A stretch of DNA of 64,000 nt from Bacteroidales bacterium (GTDB taxonomy: Bacteria > Bacteroidota > Bacteroidia > Bacteroidales > VadinHA17), in NCBI GenBank assembly GCA_021738535.1, contig JAIPBU010000002.1, positions 124,001-188,000 of the forward strand. The letters run 5' to 3'. A program made the position numbers and the translations under genes. Below the pieces are notes generated by a model, which saw nothing but the letters and a program-made list of their open reading frames with translations, had not been told where the DNA came from and made no database searches. Positions within the stretch are counted from its first letter, which is position 1, and every line of letters starts with the position of its first letter. Shown piece by piece: positions 1 through 8,397 of the stretch.

Positions 1-1163
1 CGCATTGAGTTCTGTGTCATTTCAAGTCCTGAGACTGCAACACCCCCTGCATTTGCCGCTTTGCCGGGTCCGTAGAGTATGCCGGCATCCAGGTATGCAT
101 TTATTGCTTCAGGAGTTGAAGGCATATTGGCACCTTCAGAGATACAGTAGCAACCATTCTTAATAAGGGTTTTTGCTTCCTCCTCATTTACCTCATTCTC
201 GGTTGCATTTGGCATAGCAACATCACACTTAACTGACCATGGTCTCTTTCCTTCGAAATATTCAACTCCGTATTTTTCTGCATATTCCTTGATCCTGCCG
301 CGCTTGATGTTTTTCAGTTCCATAACATAATCAAGCTTTTCCTTATCTATTCCTGCGGGGTCATAGATAAAACCTGAAGAATCTGAAAGGGTAACAACTT
401 TTCCTCCCAGTTCAGTTACCTTCTGTGTGGCAAACTGCGCTACATTACCTGATCCGGATATTGCAACAACCTTTCCTTCAAGTGAATCGCCTCTTGTTTC
501 AAGCATGTTCTGGGCGAAATAAGTAGCTCCATAACCTGTTGCTTCCGGGCGGATTACAGATCCTCCCCAGTCAATGCCTTTGCCTGTGAGAACGCCTGTA
601 AACTCGTTTCTTAATCTCTTGTACTGTCCGAAAAGGTAGCCGATTTCCCGACCGCCAACACCAATGTCACCTGCAGGTACGTCAGTATTAGGTCCGATGT
701 GGCGTGAAAGTTCTGACATAAAACTCTGGCAGAATCTCATTACTTCATTATCTGACTTTCCTTTGGGATCAAAGTCTGATCCTCCTTTTCCTCCTCCCAT
801 GGGTAGTGTTGTAAGACTGTTTTTAAACACCTGCTCAAAGGCAAGGAATTTTAGAATTCCAAGGTTAACCGTTGGGTGAAATCTCAGTCCTCCCTTGTAA
901 GGGCCAATTGCACTGTTCATTTCTATACGGTAACCTTTGTTGATCTGGATTTCTCCCTTGTCATCAAGCCATGGTATTCTGAAAAGGATAACCCTTTCAG
1001 GTTCAGCTATCCTTTCAAGGACCTTGGCATGCTTGTACTTTGGATTTTCTTCAATGAAAGGGATCAGTGATTCGGCAACTTCATGCACAGCCTGGTGAAA
1101 TTCGTTTTCTCCCGGATTCTTGGCTTTGATTGTTGCCATAAATTTTTCAACTCTTGGGTCCAT
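1..1163 (-). CDS. gdhA: Glutamate dehydrogenase, 3' end cut by the window edge (paralogue 1)
   Basis: Encodes about 387 residues of a hexameric glutamate dehydrogenase, which interconverts 2-oxoglutarate plus ammonium and glutamate in the cytoplasm. I translated it from ATG at 1161-1163 (MDPRVEKFMATI). Visible family signatures are the GPYKGGLRFHP substrate-site block, the lysine-rich PMGGGKGGSDFDPKGKS segment, DVPAGDIGVGGREIGYLFGQ, and the Rossmann stretch with GSGNVAQFA where the second gene has GFGNVAWGA. The reading frame is open to base 3, so about 55 C-terminal residues lie outside the window. It resembles the second gdh gene at 2589-3926 closely but is clearly diverged, so this is an old duplication. 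Cofactor choice (NADP or NAD) cannot be decided by eye. The 220 bp upstream hold no TAnnTTTG box that I can defend. Confidence 0.95.
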   Translation of the reverse strand, partial: MDPRVEKFMATIKAKNPGENEFHQAVHEVAESLIPFIEENPKYKHAKVLERIAEPERVILFRIPWLDDKGEIQINKGYRIEMNSAIGPYKGGLRFHPTVNLGILKFLAFEQVFKNSLTTLPMGGGKGGSDFDPKGKSDNEVMRFCQSFMSELSRHIGPNTDVPAGDIGVGGREIGYLFGQYKRLRNEFTGVLTGKGIDWGGSVIRPEATGYGATYFAQNMLETRGDSLEGKVVAISGSGNVAQFATQKVTELGGKVVTLSDSSGFIYDPAGIDKEKLDYVMELKNIKRGRIKEYAEKYGVEYFEGKRPWSVKCDVAMPNATENEVNEEEAKTLIKNGCYCISEGANMPSTPEAINAYLDAGILYGPGKAANAGGVAVSGLEMTQNSM

Positions 1164-1383
1164 AGTTTTTGTTTTAATTTGTGTTTTTTGGGTTTATGCG
1201 TTGATAAAAATAGAAATTTCATTCTTTAAATAAATACCATTGTTCATCTTCTTTGAGGTTTAGAATATTACAGGATCGGTGATGTTTTGTAATAAACAGG
1301 CAATCAAGATATTATGCGCGCAGAGTGTGTTATAAAACATATCAGCCATAATGATTATCGTCATTGGTGGATTCAATCATATT

Positions 1384-2496
1384 TTAATGCCGCCTGCGGT
1401 ACCTGTTGCCGGGTATACTCTCTATATGGCCTGAAAATTCCAGTTTAAGCAGTGCCGATGCGAGATGGTGAACCGGCTTTTTAAAAGAAGTGCTTAATTG
1501 TTCAGACGATAATTCTTCTGTGTCATCAAAGAGCTTTAATATTCTTTTTTCGATCGGACTAAGATCACCAGTAAAGAGATTTTCTGTATTATTATTAATT
1601 GTATTTTTTACCCAGCCAAGATTATAGATGATATCATCTGCTGATTCTACCAGTGCCGCCTTATTGGACTTGATAAGCATGTTACACCCTTCTGAGTATG
1701 GCATACCGGGGTATCCCGGTACTGCCATTACGTCCCTGTTATATGACATTGCAATGTCAGCTGTGACCATTGCTCCACCCTTACGGCCTGATTCAATAAT
1801 AATACATGCATCGGAGATGCCTGCGATTATCCTGTTTCTTTTGAGGAAATTGTTTCGTTCAGGTTTTTCAAAGGAGGGAAAGTCTGTAACAAGGGCTCCC
1901 TTATGAAGAATTTTCCTTGCTATTCCCAGGTGGGCAGGTGGATATATTGTTTTGAACCCATGGCCCAGGATGGCAATGGTTGGAAGGTCATACTCAAGGG
2001 CTGCCTTATGGGCTGTAATATCCACCCCGTATGCCAGTCCGCTTACAATAACTATAGAGGGATATTCTTCTGATAGTGCTTTGATAATACTTCTGCATAT
2101 GTCTTTGCCTCTTCTTGTAATATTCCTTGTGCCTACTATGCTGATAATTTTCCGGGCATTAAGGTTTGCATCGCCCTTACTGAATAAAACAAGTGGTGAG
2201 TCAGGGCAATTCTTCAACCTTTCAGGATAGAGTTCTTCATTAAAATGTCTGACACTTATATTATGCTTCTGTACATATTCAAGCTCTTCTTCAGCCCGTG
2301 AAATATATTTCTGAGAGCTGAGATTGCCGGCAATTTTTCTACCTATGCCGGGGATATTTACAAGTTTATTAAAAGGCTGATTGAACACTGCTTCTGCTGA
2401 GCCGAGATATTCAATAAGCCTCCTTGCATTGATATCACCAACCGATGGAACCATACCCAGGGCGATGGTGCAGATAAGTTCACTGTTAATTTTCAT
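1384..2496 (-). CDS. dprA: DNA-processing protein DprA (Smf)
   Basis: DprA binds incoming single-stranded DNA and loads RecA during transformation; many non-competent bacteria also keep it. The 370-residue protein has an N-terminal helix-hairpin-helix/SAM-like part (roughly residues 1-75, with NIPGIGRKIAG), the Rossmann-like DprA core (about 80-290) containing SIVGTRN, SGLAYGVD and NRIIAG, and a C-terminal winged-helix-like domain (about 310-370). This is the usual length and order for the family. It lies between two glutamate dehydrogenase genes on the same strand, but has its own TATCTTTG box 21 bp upstream of the start and the upstream gdh ends in a hairpin terminator, so it is probably transcribed separately. 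Confidence 0.95.
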   Translation of the reverse strand: MKINSELICTIALGMVPSVGDINARRLIEYLGSAEAVFNQPFNKLVNIPGIGRKIAGNLSSQKYISRAEEELEYVQKHNISVRHFNEELYPERLKNCPDSPLVLFSKGDANLNARKIISIVGTRNITRRGKDICRSIIKALSEEYPSIVIVSGLAYGVDITAHKAALEYDLPTIAILGHGFKTIYPPAHLGIARKILHKGALVTDFPSFEKPERNNFLKRNRIIAGISDACIIIESGRKGGAMVTADIAMSYNRDVMAVPGYPGMPYSEGCNMLIKSNKAALVESADDIIYNLGWVKNTINNNTENLFTGDLSPIEKRILKLFDDTEELSSEQLSTSFKKPVHHLASALLKLEFSGHIESIPGNRYRRRH

Positions 2497-2516
2497 TTTA
2501 AAGCGAGACCTTTTAT

Positions 2517-2524
2517 CAAAGATA
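2517..2524 (-). promoter_or_regulatory. Bacteroidota-type -7 box for dprA
   Basis: On the minus strand this reads TATCTTTG, an exact TAnnTTTG match, about 20 bp before the dprA start codon. No TTTG is present at the -33 distance; that position falls in the terminator stem of the upstream gdh gene. Confidence 0.55.
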
Positions 2525-2537
2525 TGAAATTAAAATA

Positions 2538-2568
2538 AAAAAGGCCGTCCTAAGCAGGACAGCCTTTA
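2538..2568 (-). terminator. Rho-independent terminator after gdh paralogue 2
   Basis: On the minus strand the stem is AAAGGC-T-GTCCT, loop GCTT, then AGGAC-G-GCCTTT, followed by a T-rich run. The one mismatch is a T/G wobble. It lies 20 bp after the gdh stop and just before the dprA -7 box. Confidence 0.85.
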
Positions 2569-2588
2569 AGCGTAACAATGGAGTGTAT

Positions 2589-3926
2589 CTAATATATGCC
2601 CTGATCAAGCATAGAATTAGCTACTTTAAGGAATCCTGCGATATTTGCACCCTTCACATAATCAACATATCCATCCTCTGTTATACCATGCTTCAGGCAT
2701 GCTTCATGGATATTCGTCATTATTTCGTGTAGCCTGTTATCAACTTCTTCTCTGCCCCAGTGGAGTTTCATTGTGTTCTGTGACATCTCAAGTCCTGATG
2801 TTGCAACACCACCTGCATTGGCCGCTTTGCCAGGACCAAAGAGCATCTTATTCTTGTGGAAAAGGTCGATTGCCTCAGGTGTACATGGCATATTTGCGCC
2901 TTCACAAACACAAATACAGTCATTATTTATCAGGTTTTCAGCATCCTCTTTATTCAGCTCATTCTGTGTGGCACATGGCAGTGCAATATCCACTTTTACC
3001 TCCCATGGATGTTGGCCTTCATGGAATTCCGCTGACTGGTATTCATATGAATAAGGTTTCACAATATCTTCATTAGATGCCCTGAGCTCAAGCATGTAGT
3101 CTATCTTATCACCTGAAATGCCGTCCGGGTCGTATACATACCCGTCAGGACCTGAGAGAGTAACAACTTTACCACCAAGCTCATTGACTTTCTGCACAGC
3201 TCCCCAGGCTACGTTACCGAAACCTGAAACAGCAACTGTTTTCCCTTCAAATGATTCACCTTTGGTGGCAAGCATTTCTTTTGCAAAGTACACGCAACCA
3301 AATCCTGTTGCTTCCGGGCGAATAAGTGAGCCACCCCAGTTTATCCCTTTGCCTGTCAGCACACCGGTATTTTCACGCTTAAGTTTTTTATACATTCCGT
3401 AGAGGAATCCTATTTCTCTTCCCCCAACACCGATATCACCGGCAGGAACATCAGTTTCAGGTCCGATGTAGTTCCATAATTCAAGCATGAAAGACTGGCA
3501 GAATCTCATTATTTCACCATCTGATTTACCTTTGGGATTGAAATCTGATCCTCCTTTACCGCCACCCATTGGAAGTGTAGTTAAAGAATTTTTAAATATT
3601 TGTTCAAAACCCAGGAATTTAAGAATGCTCAGGTTAACACTTGGGTGAAAGCGCAGGCCACCTTTGTAAGGTCCGATTGCATTATTGAATTGTATACGGT
3701 AACCAAGGTTTACCTGGATATTACCTTCATCGTCTACCCATGGTACTTTAAAAGTAAAAACCCTGTCTGGTTCAATAAGCCTGTCTATTATGTTGGCAGC
3801 TTCAAAATGTGGGTTGTCATTGTAAACCTCCTCAATTGACTCAAGGACTTCTCTTACGGCCTGCAGGTATTCAACCTCTCCGGGGTGCTTCTTCTCGAGA
3901 TCATTAATAATAATATCTACATTCAT
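2589..3926 (-). CDS. gdhA: Glutamate dehydrogenase (paralogue 2)
   Basis: Complete 445-residue glutamate dehydrogenase, the usual length for the hexameric bacterial class. It links nitrogen assimilation or glutamate catabolism to 2-oxoglutarate in the cytoplasm. Seen in the sequence: GPYKGGLRFHP (substrate block, about residues 89-99), PMGGGKGGSDFNPKGKS (with the catalytic lysine region), DVPAGDIGVGGREIG, and the dinucleotide-binding VSGFGNVAWGA around residue 235. It ends ...NSMLDQGIY. A second, diverged copy lies 1.4 kb downstream beyond dprA. Tandem gdh genes with different cofactor use are known in Bacteroides; which copy is which cannot be read from the sequence by eye. The gene is followed by a clear hairpin terminator. 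Confidence 0.96.
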   Translation of the reverse strand: MNVDIIINDLEKKHPGEVEYLQAVREVLESIEEVYNDNPHFEAANIIDRLIEPDRVFTFKVPWVDDEGNIQVNLGYRIQFNNAIGPYKGGLRFHPSVNLSILKFLGFEQIFKNSLTTLPMGGGKGGSDFNPKGKSDGEIMRFCQSFMLELWNYIGPETDVPAGDIGVGGREIGFLYGMYKKLKRENTGVLTGKGINWGGSLIRPEATGFGCVYFAKEMLATKGESFEGKTVAVSGFGNVAWGAVQKVNELGGKVVTLSGPDGYVYDPDGISGDKIDYMLELRASNEDIVKPYSYEYQSAEFHEGQHPWEVKVDIALPCATQNELNKEDAENLINNDCICVCEGANMPCTPEAIDLFHKNKMLFGPGKAANAGGVATSGLEMSQNTMKLHWGREEVDNRLHEIMTNIHEACLKHGITEDGYVDYVKGANIAGFLKVANSMLDQGIY

Positions 3927-3967
3927 TGCTTTTTATTTTAAAATGTTATAAAGGGTTCATTTATTAT

Positions 3968-3977
3968 GCAAATTTGC
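3968..3977. promoter_or_regulatory. Palindrome upstream of gdh paralogue 2
   Basis: GCAAATTTGC is a perfect 10-bp palindrome 42 bp upstream of the gdh start codon. Its TTTG could serve as a -33 element, but no good TAnnTTTG follows at the right distance. It may be an operator or chance AT-rich symmetry. Confidence 0.25.
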
Positions 3978-4025
3978 TATTATAAAAGGTGTAAAAAAAT
4001 GATTAAACTCATAGCTGTTAAACTA

Positions 4026-4508
4026 TTACTCCTGCTTAATATATTTATTTAGTGCATTACTGATCCGGTGGATCTCAGACTTCTTCAGAGAAGAAAGGTA
4101 GACAGGCATATAGCTTGCTTTACGATTTTTTACCAGCCTGTCTAAGCGTATTGATCTTATAAGACCGGCTAACTGCTTGTTTATTTTATAACCGGTAAAT
4201 TCATCCTTGGGAATCTCAACTGAATTTTTTTTCCCGCTGTAGAGTCCAACTGAATAATAACGGAAAATAATATTCCTGCCGTCGTCAGAAAAATATATGT
4301 ACTTATATTTTAGTAAAAGAGGAGACAGGGCAAGTAAAAGGTAAATTGCAACAAGGGTAAGTGTAGCTGTTGTTTCACTAATCCCGATAATCGGGAATTT
4401 TAGATGCTTGCCGAAATAGACAAGGAAAACATATATCAGCATAATTATAGATGCTATAAATAGCCTGAGCCTTAGTTTAATAATTGTTTTTCCGTTGTCG
4501 AATGTCAT
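4026..4508 (-). CDS. Small two-helix membrane protein of unknown function, possibly PH-like C-terminal domain
   Basis: I do not recognise this 160-residue protein by name. It has two hydrophobic helices (about residues 13-33 and 47-66), then a soluble basic region with a strand-rich pattern (YKYIYFSDDGRNIIFRYYS ... VEIPKDEF) that recalls small membrane-anchored bacterial PH-like domains; that reading is inference. It would sit in the inner membrane with the C-terminal part in the cytoplasm. The gene has its own promoter (TAGGTTTG box with TTG 19 bp further upstream) and runs in the same direction as tadA, with 57 bp between them. Confidence 0.7.
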   Translation of the reverse strand: MTFDNGKTIIKLRLRLFIASIIMLIYVFLVYFGKHLKFPIIGISETTATLTLVAIYLLLALSPLLLKYKYIYFSDDGRNIIFRYYSVGLYSGKKNSVEIPKDEFTGYKINKQLAGLIRSIRLDRLVKNRKASYMPVYLSSLKKSEIHRISNALNKYIKQE

Positions 4509-4524
4509 CGGGATAAAATTTTTA

Positions 4525-4554
4525 CAAACCTAGTTGATTTTTTTAAGATTTCAA
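4525..4554 (-). promoter_or_regulatory. Promoter of the small membrane protein gene
   Basis: On the minus strand, TTG (4552-4554) is followed after 19 bp by TAGGTTTG (4525-4532), matching the -33/-7 pattern of Bacteroidota. The start codon follows 16 bp later, so the leader would be about 10 nt. Confidence 0.6.
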
Positions 4555-4565
4555 TTATTCCGGAG

Positions 4566-5015
4566 TTACAAATCTTTTCTCTTCGATTTGAAAAAGTTCT
4601 TCATTATTTCACTGCATTCTTTTTCCATAATGCCAGCGGACACAATAGTCTTTTTATGCAGCACAGGATACCCGGCAAGAGTGTATCCTCTTTTTTTATC
4701 ACTAGCTCCGTAAACCAGGTTGCCCGGTCTGCTCCAGAATATGGCTCCTGCACACATTATGCACGGTTCAAGCGTTACATACAGGCTGCATTTATCCAGG
4801 TATTTGCCTGCGAGTGCATTGCTGGCTGCTGTAATAGCCTGCATTTCTGCATGGGCAGTTGGATCGTTTAATGTCTCGGTTAGATTATGAGCCCTTGCAA
4901 TTATCCTGTCTCTGCAAACAACAATTGCACCTACCGGTACTTCGCCTTTCCTCTCTGCTATCTCCGCTTCCCTGAGGGCCATCATCATGTATTTATTGTC
5001 TGCTGATCCGGTCAT
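4566..5015 (-). CDS. tadA: tRNA-specific adenosine deaminase TadA
   Basis: TadA converts adenosine 34 of tRNA-Arg(ACG) to inosine. The 149-residue protein carries the zinc-dependent deaminase signature: HAEMQAI with the catalytic Glu, and EPCIMCAGAIFWSR with the two zinc Cys residues. Length and the N-terminal MMALREAEIAERKGEVPVGAIVV block are typical of TadA rather than of cytidine or guanine deaminases. It is a single gene with its own TATTTTTG box about 25 bp upstream, divergent from aspS; two translation-related genes therefore share this 120-bp region. Confidence 0.93.
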   Translation of the reverse strand: MTGSADNKYMMMALREAEIAERKGEVPVGAIVVCRDRIIARAHNLTETLNDPTAHAEMQAITAASNALAGKYLDKCSLYVTLEPCIMCAGAIFWSRPGNLVYGASDKKRGYTLAGYPVLHKKTIVSAGIMEKECSEIMKNFFKSKRKDL

Positions 5016-5039
5016 GTGGCTTTCTTTTCAGGATTTTTG

Positions 5040-5047
5040 CAAAAATA
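5040..5047 (-). promoter_or_regulatory. -7 box for tadA
   Basis: Minus strand TATTTTTG, exact TAnnTTTG match, 24 bp before the tadA start codon. No clear -33 TTTG. Confidence 0.5.
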
Positions 5048-5106
5048 GTAAAAACATAATTATTAAAGCAGGAAGGCATTTCGTTTCAGTGTTATGATGT
5101 TTTAAT

Positions 5107-5114
5107 TATTTTTG
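5107..5114 (+). promoter_or_regulatory. -7 box for aspS
   Basis: TATTTTTG, exact TAnnTTTG match, 22 bp before the aspS ATG. The -33 region has only TTTC. Confidence 0.5.
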
Positions 5115-5136
5115 TTCCAAATATATCAGGCTGATT

Positions 5137-6897
5137 ATGTACAGAACACACAACTGCGGAGAACTAAAATTAAGGGATAAAGGAAAAGAGGTTAAACTGA
5201 GCGGATGGGTACACAAGTCGCGTGACCTGGGTGGTATGACCTTTATTGACCTGCGTGACAGGTATGGCAAGACACAACTAGTTTTTAATATGGAAACTGA
5301 CTCCGTGCTCTGCTCCAAAGCCCGTAAACTGGGCAGGGAGTATGTCGTAAGGGTGAAGGGCATAGTAGAGGAAAGAAGCAATAAGAATCCTAAAATGTCT
5401 ACGGGTGATATCGAGATAATTGTTACCGGGCTGGATATATTAAACAGGAGTGAATTGCCTCCTTTTACTCTTGAAGAGGAGACGGACGGAGGTGATGAGC
5501 TCAGGATGAAGTACAGGTACCTGGATCTCAGGCGCGAACCTGTTAAGCAGAATATTCTGCACAGGCACAGGTTTGCACAGGAAGTGAGGAAGTATCTTGA
5601 CGGTCAGGGTTTCCTGGAGATCGAAACACCGGTATTAATTAAATCAACCCCCGAAGGGGCACGTGATTTTGTTGTGCCTTCAAGGGAACACCCAGGCGAT
5701 TTTTATGCTTTACCCCAGTCGCCACAGACTTTTAAGCAGTTACTCATGGTGTCGGGTTTTGATAAGTATTTCCAGGTAGTGAAATGCTTCCGTGATGAGG
5801 ACCTCAGGGCAGACAGGCAGCCTGAATTTACACAGGTAGACTGTGAGATGTCATTTGTTGAGCAGGACGATGTGTTGGTTACTTTTGAAGGCCTGGCAAA
5901 GCATCTTTTCACTACTCTCAAAGGAATTGATATGAAGGAATCCTTTCTGCGTTTACCTTATGAAAGGGCTATGGCAGAATATGGTACTGATAAGCCTGAC
6001 CTCAGGTTCGGGATGAAAATCAGGGAGCTTAGCCCAATAGTTAAAGGTAAAGGATTCAACGTTTTTGATAACGCTGATTATACCGGAGGCATAGTTGCTC
6101 CGGGATGTGCCTCTTTTTCACGTAAGGAACTGGATAAGCTTACTGATTTTGTGCGGAAGCCCCAGGTAGGAGCCAAAGGACTGGTATATGTTAAGTGCAA
6201 TGAAGACGGTACTTTCAAATCTTCGGTTGATAAATTCTTCGGGCAGGATGATCTGAAGCAATGGGCTGATGAAATGTCAGCTGGCAAAGGCGACCTCCTT
6301 CTGATACTGGCCGGAGAAATGGCCGGAACTCTAAGTGCACTGTCTGAACTGAGACTCGAGATGGGTAACAGGCTTGATCTTCGTGATCCTGAAAAATTTT
6401 CTGCCCTCTGGGTGGTCGACTTCCCCCTGCTGGAATGGGATGAGGATGCCGGAAGGTATTTTGCTATGCATCACCCCTTTACTTCGCCCAGGGATGAAGA
6501 TCTTGAGCTATTGGAAAAAGATCCCGGAAGAGTAAGAGCTAATGCTTATGACCTGGTTATAAACGGTGTCGAGATAGGAGGAGGCTCAATCAGGATACAC
6601 GATGCCGCTATCCAGGAGCGTATGTTCCGTGCACTTGGATTCAGCGATGAGGAAGCCCGATCACAGTTCGGCTTCCTGCTGGATGCGTTTAAATACGGTG
6701 CTCCGCCACATGGTGGCGTGGCATTCGGGTTCGATCGCTGGGTTTCCGTGTTTGCAGGATCAGAAACGATACGTGATTTTATTGCCTTCCCGAAAAATAA
6801 TGCCGGTCGTGACGTAATGATAAACAGCCCTTCAACAATATCTGAAGAGCAGCTTAAAGAGCTGGGTTTACAAATTATAAAGCATAACCAAAGCTAA
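5137..6897 (+). CDS. aspS: Aspartyl-tRNA synthetase, bacterial type
   Basis: Charges tRNA-Asp with aspartate in the cytoplasm. The 586-residue protein has the N-terminal OB-fold anticodon-binding domain (about 1-110, [20 protein letters not shown]), the class II catalytic core with motif 2 ([16 protein letters not shown]) and the inserted bacterial GAD domain (about 290-420), and motif 3 near the C terminus ([15 protein letters not shown]). This is the full bacterial form. The motif 3 GFDRW replaces the more usual GLDR. The gene stands alone and converges with miaB, 38 bp from its end. Whether this enzyme discriminates tRNA-Asp from tRNA-Asn cannot be told from the sequence by eye; the Gat enzyme in this window (gatDE) acts on Glu-tRNA(Gln) only. 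Confidence 0.97.
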   Translation: MYRTHNCGELKLRDKGKEVKLSGWVHKSRDLGGMTFIDLRDRYGKTQLVFNMETDSVLCSKARKLGREYVVRVKGIVEERSNKNPKMSTGDIEIIVTGLDILNRSELPPFTLEEETDGGDELRMKYRYLDLRREPVKQNILHRHRFAQEVRKYLDGQGFLEIETPVLIKSTPEGARDFVVPSREHPGDFYALPQSPQTFKQLLMVSGFDKYFQVVKCFRDEDLRADRQPEFTQVDCEMSFVEQDDVLVTFEGLAKHLFTTLKGIDMKESFLRLPYERAMAEYGTDKPDLRFGMKIRELSPIVKGKGFNVFDNADYTGGIVAPGCASFSRKELDKLTDFVRKPQVGAKGLVYVKCNEDGTFKSSVDKFFGQDDLKQWADEMSAGKGDLLLILAGEMAGTLSALSELRLEMGNRLDLRDPEKFSALWVVDFPLLEWDEDAGRYFAMHHPFTSPRDEDLELLEKDPGRVRANAYDLVINGVEIGGGSIRIHDAAIQERMFRALGFSDEEARSQFGFLLDAFKYGAPPHGGVAFGFDRWVSVFAGSETIRDFIAFPKNNAGRDVMINSPSTISEEQLKELGLQIIKHNQS

Positions 6898-6935
6898 GGC
6901 CGAAAGCTACTGATGCAGATGCCTTGTTTTCTATA

Positions 6936-8276
6936 TCAATGTCGAATATCTGGGCAGATTGCTTCTCCCAGCAACGTGGCAGCTGTGCAATCAGTTATTT
7001 TTACTTTTACATAGTCGCCCGCCTTGCTTCCGTTTGACGGAAATACCACGACCTTGTTCTGGGATGTCCTGCCTGAAAGGTCATTTTTTGATTTCTTCGA
7101 AAAGCCTTCAACAAGAACTTCAAATGTTTTACCCAGGTCTTTCCGCTTACTTTCCAGCGAAAGCCTGTTCTGCAGTTCAATAATCTCATTGAGTCGCCTT
7201 GTTTTTATTTCTTCAGGCACATCATCTTCAAGCTTCCTGGCAGCCAGGGTGTCAGGCCTTTCACTGTATTTGAACATGTATGCAAAATCATATTTAGCCC
7301 AATTCATAAGGCTGAGAGTCTGCCGGTGATCATCTTCGGTTTCAGTGCAGAAACCTGTGATCATATCACTCGACAGGGAGCATGATGGTAAAAATTTTCT
7401 TATAGCCCTGATCCTGTCCATATACCATTCACGGTCATATTTACGGTTCATGAGATCAAGTATCCTGCTGCTGCCACTCTGGACCGGCAGGTGAATGTGC
7501 TTGCAGATATTATCATTTTCAGCCATCACTTTCAGCAGCTCATCTGAAATATCCTTGGGGTGGGATGTGGAAAAACGTACTCTCAGTTCAGGGTCTGTGG
7601 CTGCTGTCATTTCAAGCAGCCTGGCAAAGGAAATTTTATTATCCTTATCTTCCCGGGAATATGAGTTTACATTCTGTCCCAGCAGGGTTACTTCCCTGTA
7701 ACCCCTGCTGAACAGTTCTTTCACTTCATTTATGATAGTCTGAGGATCACGGCTTCTTTCAGCACCACGTACATACGGGACTACACAGTATGAACACATA
7801 TTGTTACATCCCCTCATTATTGATACAAAGGATGAAACACCATTCCTGTCTGACCTGACAGGGTCAATGTCGGCATAAGTCTCTTCACGCGACAGCAGTA
7901 CATTGACTGCTTTTTGTCCTTCCCATGCCTCATCTACCAGTCTTGGCAGATCCCTGTACGAATCAGGGCCCGCAACAATGTCAACCATCCTGTCGGTTTC
8001 CAGGAGCTGCTCTTTCAGTCTTTCTGCCATACATCCTATGATGCCTATCATTGTTCCGGGGTTCTCTCTTTTGTGATGCTTAAAAAGGTCAAGCCGTCCC
8101 CATACTCTTTGCTCCGCATTATCCCTGATAGAACAGGTATTTACCAGTATAAGGTCAGCATTCTCCATATTATCGGTTAGGGTATAACCATTATCTCCGA
8201 GTATGGAAACAACAACTTCGCTGTCGGCTACATTCATCTGGCAACCGTATGTCTCTATGTATAATTTTCGTGGCAT
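6936..8276 (-). CDS. miaB: tRNA-2-methylthio-N6-dimethylallyladenosine synthase MiaB
   Basis: Radical-SAM methylthiotransferase that turns i6A37 into ms2i6A37 in tRNAs reading UNN codons. The 446-residue protein shows the three N-terminal cluster Cys residues (YGCQMN, NTCSIR, IGCMAER), the radical-SAM motif CNNMCSYC in [20 protein letters not shown], and a C-terminal TRAM domain (about 385-446). Length and motifs fit MiaB rather than RimO or MtaB. It has its own TATTTTTG box upstream. The intergenic region on its 5' side contains short 14-bp tandem repeats. Confidence 0.96.
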   Translation of the reverse strand: MPRKLYIETYGCQMNVADSEVVVSILGDNGYTLTDNMENADLILVNTCSIRDNAEQRVWGRLDLFKHHKRENPGTMIGIIGCMAERLKEQLLETDRMVDIVAGPDSYRDLPRLVDEAWEGQKAVNVLLSREETYADIDPVRSDRNGVSSFVSIMRGCNNMCSYCVVPYVRGAERSRDPQTIINEVKELFSRGYREVTLLGQNVNSYSREDKDNKISFARLLEMTAATDPELRVRFSTSHPKDISDELLKVMAENDNICKHIHLPVQSGSSRILDLMNRKYDREWYMDRIRAIRKFLPSCSLSSDMITGFCTETEDDHRQTLSLMNWAKYDFAYMFKYSERPDTLAARKLEDDVPEEIKTRRLNEIIELQNRLSLESKRKDLGKTFEVLVEGFSKKSKNDLSGRTSQNKVVVFPSNGSKAGDYVKVKITDCTAATLLGEAICPDIRH

Positions 8277-8316
8277 GGAATGTTAAACCTGCAATAAATG
8301 ATTTTTGTTCAGTTTG

Positions 8317-8324
8317 CAAAAATA
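8317..8324 (-). promoter_or_regulatory. -7 box for miaB
   Basis: Minus strand TATTTTTG, 40 bp before the miaB start. The nearest TTTG lies only 15 bp upstream and is part of the 14-bp repeat, so the -33 element is uncertain. Confidence 0.45.
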
Positions 8325-8331
8325 ATAAAAG

Positions 8332-8359
8332 ACGAAAGACAAAAGGCGAAAGACAAAAG
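8332..8359. repeat. Two tandem copies of a 14-bp repeat
   Basis: ACGAAAGACAAAAG (8332-8345) is followed at once by GCGAAAGACAAAAG (8346-8359), differing at one base. It sits between miaB and the GH92 gene and beside a second, unrelated 14-bp-period repeat. Confidence 0.85.
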
Positions 8360-8371
8360 GATTTATTATTG

Positions 8372-8397
8372 TCAATTGCCAATAATCAATTGCCAAT
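8372..8397. repeat. Repeat pair that contains the GH92 stop codon
   Basis: TCAATTGCCAAT occurs at 8372-8383 and again at 8386-8397, a 14-bp period. The second copy encodes the last residues (IGN) and the TGA stop of the GH92 gene on the minus strand; the first copy supplies a second stop 14 bp later in another frame. Confidence 0.8.
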
